The notes beneath the pieces were generated by a model. That model was given only the letters and a program-made list of their open reading frames with translations, did not search any database and was not told the origin of the DNA. Below are positions 26,919 through 37,206 of a stretch of 64,000 nt of DNA, piece after piece. Source of the DNA: Nitzschia sp. DOCU1 (lineage: Eukaryota > Bacillariophyta > Bacillariophyceae > Bacillariales > Bacillariaceae). The translations under genes were made by a program, and so were the position numbers. The stretch covers positions 620,001 to 684,000 of the forward strand of contig OX595987.1 in NCBI GenBank assembly GCA_951394045.1, read 5' to 3'. Position 1 is the stretch's first letter. Every line of letters starts with the position of its first letter.

Positions 26919-29853
26919 TATGCACTGGGTTTGTTGAAGCCTATTACTTTCTGGCCTCGAGCGAAGTTATCGATCTAGAATGATTTCCATGTAAACGTTT
27001 GCGAGAATAGAGAGTGCTCACCCAAAGCTGGGGTTCGTTGTGGGTGCCGGAGTCAAGAAATTTTCTGGGATTGTTGTGGTGTTGCTGGTTGTCAGTTTTG
27101 TGGAGTGATGCATCTCAATCGTTACAATGGGTATTACCAGATACACTGGTATCTATTGCCCACATTTTCGACTTAAGTATTTCATATCTAAGTAAGGTAA
27201 AAGAAGGTTGAAGTTCCAAATGTGTCATCTCACAAGAATAAGAACGTGGTTACCGATCTTGCTCCCTGTAGCAAGACATAAAATATAGCAAAGAGAGAAT
27301 GCCTTAGTTCCCGCCGTTTCGCCTCAATCTGATATCACCAGATGGTAATTACATGGCCCTTCGCCGACAAAAGCAAGACTGCATTGTACAGACTACCCCC
27401 AAACTCACGACGACGTAAACAGTCAAGAACAAGAAACCGCGACTTTTCTCCTTCGTTCGCTTCGGATGTGTTCGATGGTGCAGTTGTCGTTCGCATCACA
27501 GTTAGTCGTGTCATGGGGAAATTGAGAAAAACGCACCCGAATTTGCAATGACCCACACGGACGATGACCTTGTAGACTCGGCTGCTGGTCGACAGCGTCC
27601 GTAAGTACGACCGACAAGACGTGTTGTCTTCGGCCACTTCAGGCGAAAAACGTTCTCTCATTTCGTCTTCCGCATGATGAATGCTGCGAACACTGGACCT
27701 ATGGATCAATGATGGCGATGAGAGGCGATCCGCTTCCACGACAACTCCGGTCAAAGCGTTATTACTCTTGTTTCATAACACCTGGTAGCCCCTCCCCCCT
27801 GCACCCGTAATACTGGTTATAGTATAGTCGTCCTAGGAGCGTGGCAATAGTGGGGAATAGTTAGCTTCAAGCATCGAGGAGAGATTATTAGCGCACTCTT
27901 ATCGTAGAGCAAATAGTAAACCGTTCTGGTAAGCAAGACAGTACTCCGTCTTCTGATGCTCATGGTAGATGGCCGTTTGCCTTGCCGCACCATGTAGGAT
28001 TCGTTTACCATTCCAAAACTTCTACTAGATTGCAACCCCACTGTCGACTAATCTAGAGTAGTGATTGCCATCGCAAGTGCGGGCCTGATTCTTCGAAATC
28101 GATAAAATAAATATGCTGTCAATGCTAGGCGCCAATGGCGGGATTCTCGATACTGCTTCCACCACACCATGGTTCTACTAGTAGAAATAATCATGTTGTA
28201 CAGGTCGACGGGTTGCGAGGCCGTTTACTTGGAGAGGTATCATGCCTGTTATATATACATAATATGTATCATGGGTTGTAGTTGTTCACTTCGCGCAATG
28301 TGCGCGCGAATGATTCATTCCGCCGATGGCCAAGGATCGATGATGCCAAAAAACTGCAGCCAACCGATTCGAAAACGGAGGTAAAAGCAAGAGCCATAGT
28401 ATCCAGAATGAGCGAGACGACAAGGATATAAGTCAACCATGTGCGGGTCATGAGGACGCTTCATGGCCCGTGTAATGCTTCATGGATCTTTGAAGTCTCC
28501 GAAGTACTTTGGCTGTGAGTCAGTCTGAATGCGCTGGTCAGTGCGTCCAGGATTGTGTGTTGCCGCCGACGAAGGCACGCCAGGCCAGGACTGTGGACCA
28601 AGTCGCCCTCATGTGCATCGATCGCTGCATGTCAGAAAAGAGACTGATACGAGGAGAGCCCCGAACGTTGAGGAAGATTTACCTTTTGTGATGTTCAACG
28701 GGCTCATCGCATCAAGTCAACTTTTGATTTCGGGAGGATCGAGAATGTCAAAGTGCGACAGTAACCTTGTTGTTGCCAGAACACCCACGAGGCGTCGGAT
28801 CACTTGCCTGATACAGTACCCTTGACCCCGATTCGTCTTGAAATTGGATGGTAAGATGATCTGCAGACAAAGACGGAAGTGGTCGGAGGATGGTGCAGTC
28901 GAAAGGACGAGAAAATGAGATTTCGGATTCCCCTTCTTGATGCAAATTTGTCCTTGCACTTGATGATTCAATCTCCATTTAATCGGATCGACACGAGATT
29001 CTCCGACGCCAATCTCCTCCAGCGAGAATGAAGAACGGCGAAAGCCTATCTACGCGAGCTACTTGCAATGAAGTCGTTTTTCAATGTCATAGTTACTCTG
29101 ACTCGCTCGATGGATTCTTCGAACCGGCAATGCTATGGAAACAACCAAGACGTACTTATCTCATATGTTTTCGTTTCGTCTACTGCAGATTATGTTGATA
29201 CATTGATGTCGAAATGTGAGTACATGTACTGTTGCCATGGTTCGCCGCTACGGACGAAAGGATTACCCATCTTGGATGGATGCCGCCCCAGGCTGACTTT
29301 AAGTGAAAGAGAAACATTCAAGTAAATTATTCACTATGATCGACCGTCACTGTGAGCATCACAATGGCTGCTCTCTTTTGGTGCATATGTGTTCTTACCT
29401 GCGCTTTTCTTGCTGCGTTGTTGTCTTTTGCAGACGCTTCCTTTCAATCTCAATCCGATGCTGGGGGAAATTACTGTAAGTAGTCTGAATCTTGTTGCAC
29501 GTCACTCCATCGTCGCAAGGACGAAAAACTACCCAGCTCACTACGAGCCTCAAAAAGGGGCGATGTAGAAAAGCTTTGTTTTCCTGTTATATCTTTCGGA
29601 GCGACAAGCTCGATGAACATATCGCTGAGTATTGCATGGTCTGCCGCTAACACCACCAACGTGCTTGTCGTGTGCAGGGTCGTATTCTTTACCCTAAAGA
29701 CGAAAAGTTCCAACACGGACGGTCAAACTGCTATGTATAGACGGAATCAGGGCTCTGTGTGAGACTGAAGAGTCTCGCCATTTTATGAGTAAAATCTTTG
29801 CGCTGCTAGCTATACCTGTATAAGTTAGGAATCGTAATAATCGTAATCCAAGA
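26919..29853. other. Gene-poor 2.9-kb stretch
   Basis: No convincing gene in nearly 3 kb, the longest such stretch in the window. Short frames on both strands (for example minus 27335-27754 and plus 29068-29325) have no family resemblance or conserved-looking composition. I looked for tRNA and common snRNA signatures and saw none. The only frame with a clear protein feature is the small signal-peptide frame at 29364. Confidence 0.45.
29364..29483 (+). CDS. Possible small secreted peptide (39 aa) or first exon
   Basis: ATG 29364 opens a 39-residue frame, MAALFWCICVLTCAFLAALL followed by SFADASFQSQSDAGGNYCK. The first 24 residues are a very plausible signal peptide with an Ala-x-Ala-like cleavage site. 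The stop codon TAG lies inside a consensus donor (CTGTAAGTAG), so this could instead be exon 1 of a spliced gene. A candidate acceptor GTGTGCAG near 29680 would extend it only briefly. It is on the opposite strand from SF3A1. Weak call. Confidence 0.25.
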   Translation: MAALFWCICVLTCAFLAALLSFADASFQSQSDAGGNYCK

Positions 29854-31956
29854 TTATCTGCGCCCACCACGAGTCTTAGGAACCAATTCCAAGGTTGCTG
29901 AAGGACCAAGATTAAGCGCCGCCAAAGTGGCATTGTTGTTGTTGAAGAACCCACCTCCCGGATCCTTGAGTTGGATTTTGTTGGCGGGCATCCCATTCAG
30001 ATGAATCCGTGACAAGTCAGCTTTGACTTGCTTCATATTAGCCATGACATCAACCTTTAGCGATACTATTTGGCCGTAGAAATTCCATGCCATTTGGGTA
30101 GGATCATTCGGAACGCGTATTTGCAGTGTTACCTCAGGCTTCGATAAGGAGGCGACAAATTCGGCTTCGGGCATCAATTGCTTTCCAGACGATTCGAATT
30201 CGTTGTTGTTGGCTAGCAAAATAGCATCGGCCAGGGGATTTCCTGAGGGCTCCATTCCTCCAGCCTGTGGAGGGGGTGGGGGCGGAGCAACAGCGATTTG
30301 TGTAGGGGGAGGAGGCGGGGGTGGAGGAATGACGATTCCACTCGTGTTGACGCCCCCAGAATATCCGTCCATTCTCGCGCGTTTCGCTGCTGGCTCCATC
30401 GAATGTGGTGCTAGACCCGGCGGGACCCCTGGGGGCGGAGGAGGAAAGGCCGGAGATGGATTATTGGCCTGTTCCCGGATGATCCTATTCGCCTCCTCAA
30501 GCCTTCGCTTCGAATCCTTTTCCTTATCCAAAAGTTCTTGTTCCTGCGAGGAAAAGAAATGAAAAGAGGATCGGGCGGGATTGTGAGTAAAGCTGTCGCC
30601 GTTGCGTTTCTTTCCGGTGCTACAGACTCGTGCGCTGATACTCACTGATTTTCCAAACAAATCGCCCCGAGCCTGCGAATACCTCGAAAGGTTGCTGACA
30701 ATGGCATCGCCTGCCACGAGGTTGCTCTCTTTTTGTTTGTCTTGAAACTTTTTTCGTTCTTCTGCCCACTTGGGGTCCAACAACTGGATTCGCAAGTGCT
30801 CTGGCAAATCCGCCACTGGTACGCTCTTGCCCGTAATCGGATCAATGGCACGCGCTGCTTGTGGGTTGGCCGTCCCAACGACTTTGGGAGTATACGAAGG
30901 TACCACTCTAATCGCTTCTTCTTCCTCCTCGTCCGATTCATCCATGGTATCTCGAGTTGCAGTTGCGGGTCGAGCTTCCACCGCAGTGGGAGGCGGCGGC
31001 GGCGGTGGAAGCATGCCAAGTTCCACCTTTTCGTCCACTGGAAAGTCAATCGTCTCCACGACCACAAAATCATGCCAATCAATGGCCACAACTTCTCCTT
31101 CTTCCTGCTGTTGGGATTTTTGTTGTGCCCGATATCGTTCGTACTCGGCTCGATAGGCAGCGTCCTCGAGTGCGACCTGAACATTGCTCTTGGTAGCCTC
31201 CGCATTATTGGATTTCTCCTTGTTGTCGGACTTTTCCGAGGCAGCCGCGGTCCAATCCGTAATGATTTTACGATAGGCATCTACCAACGCCGAAAAGTAT
31301 GCAAAATGAGCATGTCGAGGCTGACAAAAGGAAAACTCACTGTTGCTCCATTCTCGTAAGGATAGCTGATGCAGAAAAGTGCCGCCCTTGCCATCCAAAG
31401 CTGCAAATTGAGCAACTAGTTGAATGACTTCCAGTTGCGAAAGCGACAAGTTAGCAGGAGGAACAATCGTCACGAGATCCAATGGTGGGGGAGGAATAAC
31501 TCGAGTGGAGGTAGTCTCTTCTGTCTCCTCTGCACCTTCCGTAGATTCTTTGGCTTGGGAAATTTTGGATCGTTGCGCTAATAAAGCCTTTGCGATAGGG
31601 TCGATAGCACTCGCAACTTGTGTCTTTTCCGTCTTTCGAATCGTTTCCTTAGTTGGAGCGCCAGTAGTCGTTGGCGCCGCGGGAGTCCCCGCCTTTTCCT
31701 GCTTATCATTCGCTGCTTCTTCTGCTTTCTTTTCTTCGTTATCGTCGCCACCATTCTCGTAAAATCTGATTCGGTCCTCATAATACGCGTGAAACGGAGA
31801 TGTCGGTTGCAAAAAGGCAAACTTGGGTGTTTTGCCCTTGGCACTGTTCAAAATACGTGCTTCAAAGGTCCTCCCATTCTTGGCCACATACGACGCCGTG
31901 CGATCGGCAACCGCCCGGATTTCCGGGGGAGGGCGAATGACTCCTGTAATTGCCAT
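29854..31956 (-). CDS. SF3A1: Splicing factor 3A subunit 1 (SF3A1/PRP21)
   Basis: Start chosen at ATG 31956 (MAITGVIRPPPEIRAV); the frame extends upstream only through a GTG. SF3A1 is part of the U2 snRNP and joins it to the branch-site complex. It has two SURP modules (IRAVADRTASYVAKNGR ... FEARIL and IQLVAQFAALDGKGGTFL), a coiled charged middle, Pro-rich and poly-Pro segments, and a C-terminal ubiquitin-like domain ending in LELVPKTRGGRR, whose RGGRR end binds U1 or U2 RNA stem loops in homologs. A consensus intron lies at 30645-30544 (GTGAGT ... CGCAG). It is 102 bases long, has no in-frame stop and would remove 34 residues that look non-native, giving 666 residues spliced or 700 unspliced. 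Confidence 0.93.
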   Translation of the reverse strand: MAITGVIRPPPEIRAVADRTASYVAKNGRTFEARILNSAKGKTPKFAFLQPTSPFHAYYEDRIRFYENGGDDNEEKKAEEAANDKQEKAGTPAAPTTTGAPTKETIRKTEKTQVASAIDPIAKALLAQRSKISQAKESTEGAEETEETTSTRVIPPPPLDLVTIVPPANLSLSQLEVIQLVAQFAALDGKGGTFLHQLSLREWSNSEFSFCQPRHAHFAYFSALVDAYRKIITDWTAAASEKSDNKEKSNNAEATKSNVQVALEDAAYRAEYERYRAQQKSQQQEEGEVVAIDWHDFVVVETIDFPVDEKVELGMLPPPPPPPTAVEARPATATRDTMDESDEEEEEAIRVVPSYTPKVVGTANPQAARAIDPITGKSVPVADLPEHLRIQLLDPKWAEERKKFQDKQKESNLVAGDAIVSNLSRYSQARGDLFGKSVSISARVCSTGKKRNGDSFTHNPARSSFHFFSSQEQELLDKEKDSKRRLEEANRIIREQANNPSPAFPPPPPGVPPGLAPHSMEPAAKRARMDGYSGGVNTSGIVIPPPPPPPPTQIAVAPPPPPPQAGGMEPSGNPLADAILLANNNEFESSGKQLMPEAEFVASLSKPEVTLQIRVPNDPTQMAWNFYGQIVSLKVDVMANMKQVKADLSRIHLNGMPANKIQLKDPGGGFFNNNNATLAALNLGPSATLELVPKTRGGRR

Positions 31957-32414
31957 GGTAGATCTACGAAAGTCGGCTTTGACAGGTTTTAGCCACACAG
32001 ATTGAGGAAAGGACAGTGTATGTGCAACTTATGATCACTCAAAGAGACAAATGCACCATCATCGCTATGCTCTCCTTGATGCTCTCCGATGGTGTTGGAT
32101 GGAGAGGGAGAGGCGGGAGGGCATCAGCGATCTTTTCGGGGCGACGTTATTGGTGGGTACCCCCAAAATAGAGGGGAATGCTTGGTCGGAGGGGTCGTTA
32201 GTAATGAAGGGCCGCAAAAGCATAGCGGGTCGTTGTCCAATGAATACGGTTGGCAAGTTGCCATCTACTAGCTAGAGCGTATCCTTTACCGCTTGGATTC
32301 GAAGTAGAAGTGTTGCCGTTATAGTAGGCAAAAAAGATAGACAACAAAGGCGATGTTATTCATATCTATCACAGTCTAGTCAAGCGTAGCCATCCATCAA
32401 ACCCAATCTCGATG
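31957..32414. other. Spacer between ISY1 and SF3A1
   Basis: About 460 bases between two same-strand splicing-factor genes. It holds the ISY1 3' end and the SF3A1 promoter. No coding frame or repeat is supported. Confidence 0.4.
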
Positions 32415-33137
32415 TTAAAACGAGAATTTCGCCAGCAACGCTTTTTTCTTTTCTTCTAACAATATCTTTGCGACTTCCTCCTGGGACGGGACATCCAGAT
32501 AATCAGTCAAGTCGTCTTCGTCCTTGCCTGACGTCGGCTCCGACCTGCCGCCTCCTTCCTTCATGCGCTGCTTCTTTCGTTCCCGATGGGCTTCGTCTTC
32601 AAGCTCTAGTAGGACTCCATCTTCTTCGTCTCTCCACCCATAGTACGCCGGAGTGATGTGCCTCATGATATCTCCCCGCTTTCGAGTTTGCTCCTTTTGA
32701 GCTTGTTTCTCAAACAATTCTTGCACGCCAGGCAAGTCTTTGGCTGCTCCAAAGTACCGATATCCACCAGGACCTTGCAAGGCGGATTGCATGTCCCCTT
32801 CTTCAATTTGACGCTGCCGCTCAATCGCATTGAAATCCAAACCACCCAGTTCTTTAATGCGCTTGTTCCAGTGATACTTTTCTCGAAATTTCTTGTTGAT
32901 TTCATCATTGAGATCCCTTATAGTATGCTCTCCCAAAGCGGGATTCTGAATCTTGGCAATGCCAGCCGTAATTTCACGCAAAATCTGACCTCGATAGTAT
33001 TCGGCATCTGCCAAATGAGTGCATTCCGAAGCCAATCGGGGGCGCTTGCCGCGGGCGACAGGGGCCGCGTTTCCTTCTTCGCGCATCTTCACCCATTTGT
33101 TGAGCATGGAGCGGGCCTTTTCTGCGGGACGAGCCAT
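32415..33137 (-). CDS. ISY1: Pre-mRNA splicing factor ISY1
   Basis: An intron-free frame of 240 residues. ISY1 is a component of the NTC/PRP19 complex and acts at the first catalytic step of splicing. The N-terminal half matches the family closely: MARPAEKARSMLNKWVKMRE, then ADAEYYRGQILREITAGIAKIQNPALG, then RDLNDEINKKFREKYHWNKRIKELGG. A central PGGYRYFGAAKDLPGV block and a later YYGWRDEEDG block also fit. The C-terminus is charged and ends in a Lys-rich helix. Length is near the usual. It lies upstream of SF3A1 on the same strand, about 460 bases away. Confidence 0.95.
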   Translation of the reverse strand: MARPAEKARSMLNKWVKMREEGNAAPVARGKRPRLASECTHLADAEYYRGQILREITAGIAKIQNPALGEHTIRDLNDEINKKFREKYHWNKRIKELGGLDFNAIERQRQIEEGDMQSALQGPGGYRYFGAAKDLPGVQELFEKQAQKEQTRKRGDIMRHITPAYYGWRDEEDGVLLELEDEAHRERKKQRMKEGGGRSEPTSGKDEDDLTDYLDVPSQEEVAKILLEEKKKALLAKFSF

Positions 33138-33532
33138 GATGAAGGAGTGTTATTGCTGCTGTAGAATATAGATGAAAAGAACTATAAGAAGTATGCTACT
33201 ATCCTGTTTTGGATGGCAACAAAACGATCAGGTGTTTTGTGTTGTGTGTGGTTTGTCGTGCAAAATAGGGCGTGTGTGGCCGTCCGCATCACCTGTAAAA
33301 GTAGTCCATGGAGTCATATCCTTATGAAGCCGCCACACTGACGTACACACAGACGAAAGTCTGTCTGTCAGCCGAAAAGATTGCACAACCATTCTCCAAA
33401 AGATCTTGCGGCGATGGCGGCATCCACTAAAGACGTTACGACTTCACACAGCTATCTTGGAACTGGTCCATATAGTTACATCGTCTTTGGATCAAGAAAC
33501 CCTGGTCCAATCCTCTCTTTTCCAAAGGCACA
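33138..33532. promoter_or_regulatory. Divergent spacer, ISY1 / carrier-like gene
   Basis: A 395-base spacer between ISY1 (minus) and the gene at 33533 (plus). It should carry both promoters. No repeat, RNA gene or coding frame is supported. Confidence 0.4.
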
Positions 33533-34606
33533 ATGCCCCCGGGGAAAGAGGCTGGCAACGACGACAATACGACGAATCAAGATTCGGGGACGTCGGCATC
33601 ATCGTCATCCAACAGCAATGACACATCAAGCGACTTGAGCGGTGAAGCCGCCGGTGTGGTTCGTGGGGTTTCTCGCTCCATTGTCAGGGCTCCCTTAATT
33701 GGAAGATTACCAGCGACAGCTCCCAAAGTTCGGCCTCCCCCAGTAGGGCGCAGCATTTTGCGACGTCGAGTGCCAGCCCGTCGGGTGGCTCGAGTTTCTG
33801 ATCGCGTATCGACGGGACTGGATTGGTATGCGTCGGCGTTGGAAGTGGATGATGCGGGGGGCAAGACACCACCATCTGCCACAAGGCGGTGGCTGCTTCG
33901 GGCACGGTCCTTTGCTTGGAATCTGTTTCGGAATACTGTGCTGGGGATGGTGGTGTTTGAATCTTACGGCCACGTCGTCGGATCTTTGGCACCGCCACTA
34001 CTGGGAGCATCCGACAATAACCCGCAACTACAGCAGCAAGATGAAAGTATCCCATTTGACATATCTGGACCTTTGGATGATGAAGATGATGGCGATGACG
34101 AGAAGAATGATTCTCTAGTGTTTGGAGGGCCCGACGAGTACACTCGAGCCTCAGTGCCAATTCATTTGTTCGCGGGCGCGACGGCAGGATGTATACATGG
34201 GCTCGCATCGAGTATTCTGGAGGGCAATCCAACCGCTGGGTCAATGGCTCGTTACACTTCTTGGAATACGTGTCATCATAGCGCCGCGCATGCAATGTTG
34301 TTTGGATCCTACGAAGCTTTCAAACGCGGTATTTTGAATGTGACTGCCGACGAAGAACAGTTCAATCACGGAAGCCGAGCCTACCATCTCATTACCTTTG
34401 CTCTAGCTGGGGGTTTAGCAGGACAAGTCCAGCATCTTGTTAGCCATTTCGCGGAACAAGCTTTGGGCCTTGCCGATCAGACCCTGCTGATCGATTGGAA
34501 ATCTTCATTTCGCTCGGCTCCTGCGTTGCGGCCAGTTTTATGGGCATTTCCGCCTAGTGCCATCGGTTTCATCGCCTTTGAATACGGCAAACAATTCACC
34601 ACGTAG
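33533..34606 (+). CDS. Divergent mitochondrial-carrier-like membrane protein
   Basis: A single-exon frame of 357 residues. The first 110 residues are Ser/Asn/Arg-rich and could act as a targeting or regulatory tail. Three stretches resemble the SLC25 fold: a helix near FRNTVLGMVVFESYGHVVGS, then VPIHLFAGATAGCIHGLASSILEGNP, and FALAGGLAGQVQHLVSHF with a last helix PSAIGFIAFEYGKQF. The Gly-x-x-x-Gly pattern (AGATAGCIHG, AGGLAGQ) is typical of odd-numbered carrier helices. The canonical Px[DE]xx[KR] gates are missing, so it may not be a true exchanger. An acidic insert (DDEDDGDDEKND) separates the first and second parts. Substrate unknown. Confidence 0.65.
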   Translation: MPPGKEAGNDDNTTNQDSGTSASSSSNSNDTSSDLSGEAAGVVRGVSRSIVRAPLIGRLPATAPKVRPPPVGRSILRRRVPARRVARVSDRVSTGLDWYASALEVDDAGGKTPPSATRRWLLRARSFAWNLFRNTVLGMVVFESYGHVVGSLAPPLLGASDNNPQLQQQDESIPFDISGPLDDEDDGDDEKNDSLVFGGPDEYTRASVPIHLFAGATAGCIHGLASSILEGNPTAGSMARYTSWNTCHHSAAHAMLFGSYEAFKRGILNVTADEEQFNHGSRAYHLITFALAGGLAGQVQHLVSHFAEQALGLADQTLLIDWKSSFRSAPALRPVLWAFPPSAIGFIAFEYGKQFTT

Positions 34607-35703
34607 CTACGAATCCCGGCTAAGGAAAATGCCTACTGAAAAATGTTTGCCCAAACCAATCAAGGTTGCCGACCTGGAGACCTTGTGGATGGAATCGGGT
34701 ACTTCACATAATCGATGATTCCTTCAATGTCAATCGATTTTAACTATTTTAATCTTGCATAAGCAACGTTTCGTTTATTCTACATTCTATATACTAACTA
34801 TCTTGACGAGTGAAGAGGATGGATCTCGTCACTCCGCGGTTTCGATGGTCGCCGATTGTATGTGACTCCATCCAAGTCCACGCTAGCTATCTTTTTCATC
34901 ACCATCGTTGTCTCAAACATGCTGATTGCTGTGTCTCTTTTTACTATCCCACCATTGTCATTGTGCAGGCATTGAAGAGGCATTTTTGCATTCGCGTCAT
35001 TGGTTTTGGACGCGTTGCCTCTCTTCGTCGAGAGCCTCGAGAGAGGTCAAGAGGTCAAGAGGGTTGCGCTCGCTTTCATTTTTGATGACGTAGAAACATT
35101 CCTTCGCTTTTACGTGCGCACGCAGGCCCATCTTTAGATATTTCAATGACCGTATTGACTTCATTGACCAAATTCCAAATGTGCGGTAGTTTGTTTTGTA
35201 GGCTAGCTAGCTTGCTCTACTACTCTACGATACAGAGTGTGTGTTGACTAAAGTGCTAGCTATGACTACAGACTTCTACTACCGATAGTTCGTTAGTTTA
35301 CAGATCAGAAATTGCTCCCTTTTTCCTTAAACCTCGTTGCTTTATCTTCTGTAGTCATAGAGAGACTGCTTATTAGTACTAGCGACCATTCGACCCAACC
35401 GACCCTACGACTTGCCACATTGACATATGATACCAGGTACTGAATATTCGTGGGTATGATACGCTCAATCATTGTTCGACCGCATTTTGCGCGAGAGATG
35501 ATGGGGCGGGGTCAGGGGTCAATTGTGGGGAACGTTGCGAACAATTGACCCCTGGGCGGGGTGGGGAGAGAGAGTCTAAAAAATCGTCTTGTGGATCTCA
35601 CAACGTCAAACCAAAAGCTGAATGCTGCATATTCTAGTAGGCACAGCCTTGGTGTACTATTGGTTTATCGTTTAGCTACCTTTGACAGACGGTAGTCGAA
35701 GTT
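34607..35703. other. Intergenic region upstream of the PhyH-like gene
   Basis: About 1.1 kb without a supported gene. It is AT-rich at first and contains a repetitive run (GTCGAGAGCCTCGAGAGAGGTCAAGAGGTC near 35030). A strong 14-base inverted repeat flanked by GGGCGGGG boxes lies at 35503-35561, about 150 bases before the start codon of the next gene, and is listed separately. Confidence 0.45.
35513..35554. repeat. Perfect 14-bp inverted repeat with short loop
   Basis: CAGGGGTCAATTGT (35513-35526) is the exact reverse complement of ACAATTGACCCCTG (35541-35554), with a 14-base loop. Both sides abut a GGGCGGGG box (35503-35511 and 35554-35561). It sits in the promoter of the PhyH-like gene. Could be a two-site regulatory element or a cruciform-forming sequence. 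Confidence 0.8.
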
Positions 35704-37206
35704 ATGGCCGAGTCATTGGATTCGAAAGCTGATCGCGAAATGAAATCCAAGGACGGCAACATCGGCAGTGACGGTTTGGACAAGGCCGCGTCCTCGGTAG
35801 GTGCCCAGAAGGATGATTCCTTCGCAGAAAGCAGTATGCCGCATTGGCTGCGTTATTTTGCCATCTTTGGTGACTCGACGGCTGCTCTTGGGCTATCATT
35901 TGTCTTCTTACTTCTTTCCGTCGGCACTGCCTGGTTTTTAGACGAAGGAAGCTCGGCAGAGTTCTTCCAACCCAAACCAGTCGACCTCGCGGAAGAAGCA
36001 TATCGCAAGCTAGGACCCATACCGAATTGGATCGAGACTTCGGTGCCCGTTCTGGAATGGACGGAGGACCCATCCTTCATTAGGGAACTTAAGGCGTCTT
36101 TCGATCGGGATGGCGTCATTGCTCTACGGGGTTTATTGGAACCGAATCTTTTGCAACGACTAGATGAGGCGTCATCATATCTTATTCAAGAAGAATACGA
36201 GAAAAAGCAAGCCAAACCCAGGGGCGCCTTGACTAGTAAAATGCAGGAGCAACGACAGGCTTCTGGAACTCAATTCTTTAGCGTCAAAGAAGGAGCAGTC
36301 TTCCTGGGATTGAATGTCACAAATGGCGATTCCGAATCTACGACGCCACCCTTTCTGGAGGTCGCTCTACAATCCAAAATTCCTCAGGTGATAAGTCAAG
36401 TACTTCTTCAATTGCCGTCCAATGAAACCCTACGGTTGATGCGGGATATCTTTCTTGCCAAAGATGCCGATGAGTATATATGTGGGTGGCATGTCGACGA
36501 TACTGGCTTCTGGCCCGCGGTTGCCGAGGCACCTGGTGTCAATGCTTGGATTGCGTTGGATGACATGCCCGTAGGCGGAGGGGGTGGCTTTGCTTTGGCA
36601 GTGGGGTCGCACACGGCGGCCTGGCGTGAAGAAGCTTATCATGTTACGGGTTCGACGCACACATTTCCACCTGAAGGTTTTACGTCGGCCATGGACATTG
36701 TGGATCGTCGAGTGGGAAATGGGACGTGTAATATTGCCACGGCAGCACCACATTTACACCGACGGATGGAAGAGACCAAACGGATCTATAACATGAAACG
36801 AGGCGACGTTATTTTGCACACACGCTGGCTATTTCATCGCACAGTGCCGTTTGAACGAAGTCTGTTACAAGACAGGCAAGAAAAAGAGCCACCGCTGCTG
36901 TATCGGCGATATTCTCTTCGTTATGGACCAGGAACTTCGGAGATTCCCAGAGGCTACGGAACTGAACCAAGCGTTCTATGGGATGTGCAAAATGGTGGCA
37001 GGACAGCCGACCAAGTTGCCGAAGTGGACGCACCCTGGTATCCGCAGGCATGGCCACCAGCCCCAAATACCCAGAGAAAGCAATTGGAGGAAATTGCCAC
37101 GGAGCGACTTCCCAAGGTATTGAAACAGGCGGACGTTCGCCGCCAGCAAATGAGGCGCACTCGACGAGTAGCTGCTCGCCAGCAAAGACATCACCAACCA
37201 CATTAG
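35704..37206 (+). CDS. PhyH-family Fe(II)/2OG dioxygenase, membrane anchored
   Basis: An intron-free frame of 500 residues. A single membrane segment at about residues 60-80 (ALGLSFVFLLLSVGTAWFL) suggests a type II membrane enzyme. The dioxygenase domain begins near SFDRDGVIALRGLLEP, the usual PhyH entry. Iron ligands are visible as HxD in CGWHVDDTGFW and the distal His in LFHRTVPF, with RRYSLRY after it supplying the Arg for 2-oxoglutarate. GGGGGFALAVGSH is the typical PhyH turn. The family hydroxylates diverse substrates from phytanoyl-CoA to secondary metabolites, and the substrate cannot be named here. The C-terminal 60 residues are Gln/Arg-rich. Confidence 0.85.
   Translation: MAESLDSKADREMKSKDGNIGSDGLDKAASSVGAQKDDSFAESSMPHWLRYFAIFGDSTAALGLSFVFLLLSVGTAWFLDEGSSAEFFQPKPVDLAEEAYRKLGPIPNWIETSVPVLEWTEDPSFIRELKASFDRDGVIALRGLLEPNLLQRLDEASSYLIQEEYEKKQAKPRGALTSKMQEQRQASGTQFFSVKEGAVFLGLNVTNGDSESTTPPFLEVALQSKIPQVISQVLLQLPSNETLRLMRDIFLAKDADEYICGWHVDDTGFWPAVAEAPGVNAWIALDDMPVGGGGGFALAVGSHTAAWREEAYHVTGSTHTFPPEGFTSAMDIVDRRVGNGTCNIATAAPHLHRRMEETKRIYNMKRGDVILHTRWLFHRTVPFERSLLQDRQEKEPPLLYRRYSLRYGPGTSEIPRGYGTEPSVLWDVQNGGRTADQVAEVDAPWYPQAWPPAPNTQRKQLEEIATERLPKVLKQADVRRQQMRRTRRVAARQQRHHQPH

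Noticed and set aside
27335..27754. 139-codon minus-strand frame, and a possible ATG exon at 27549 with a GTAAGT donor
   Set aside because: No family resemblance. The only plausible acceptor gives a 40-residue product across an intron of about 40 bases, too short to trust.
32658..33164. 168-codon plus-strand frame
   Set aside because: Fully antisense to ISY1, which is identified with high confidence.
34810..35085. 91-codon plus-strand frame in the intergenic region
   Set aside because: Repetitive Arg/Glu codons from a GA-rich run near 35030, with no signal or domain.
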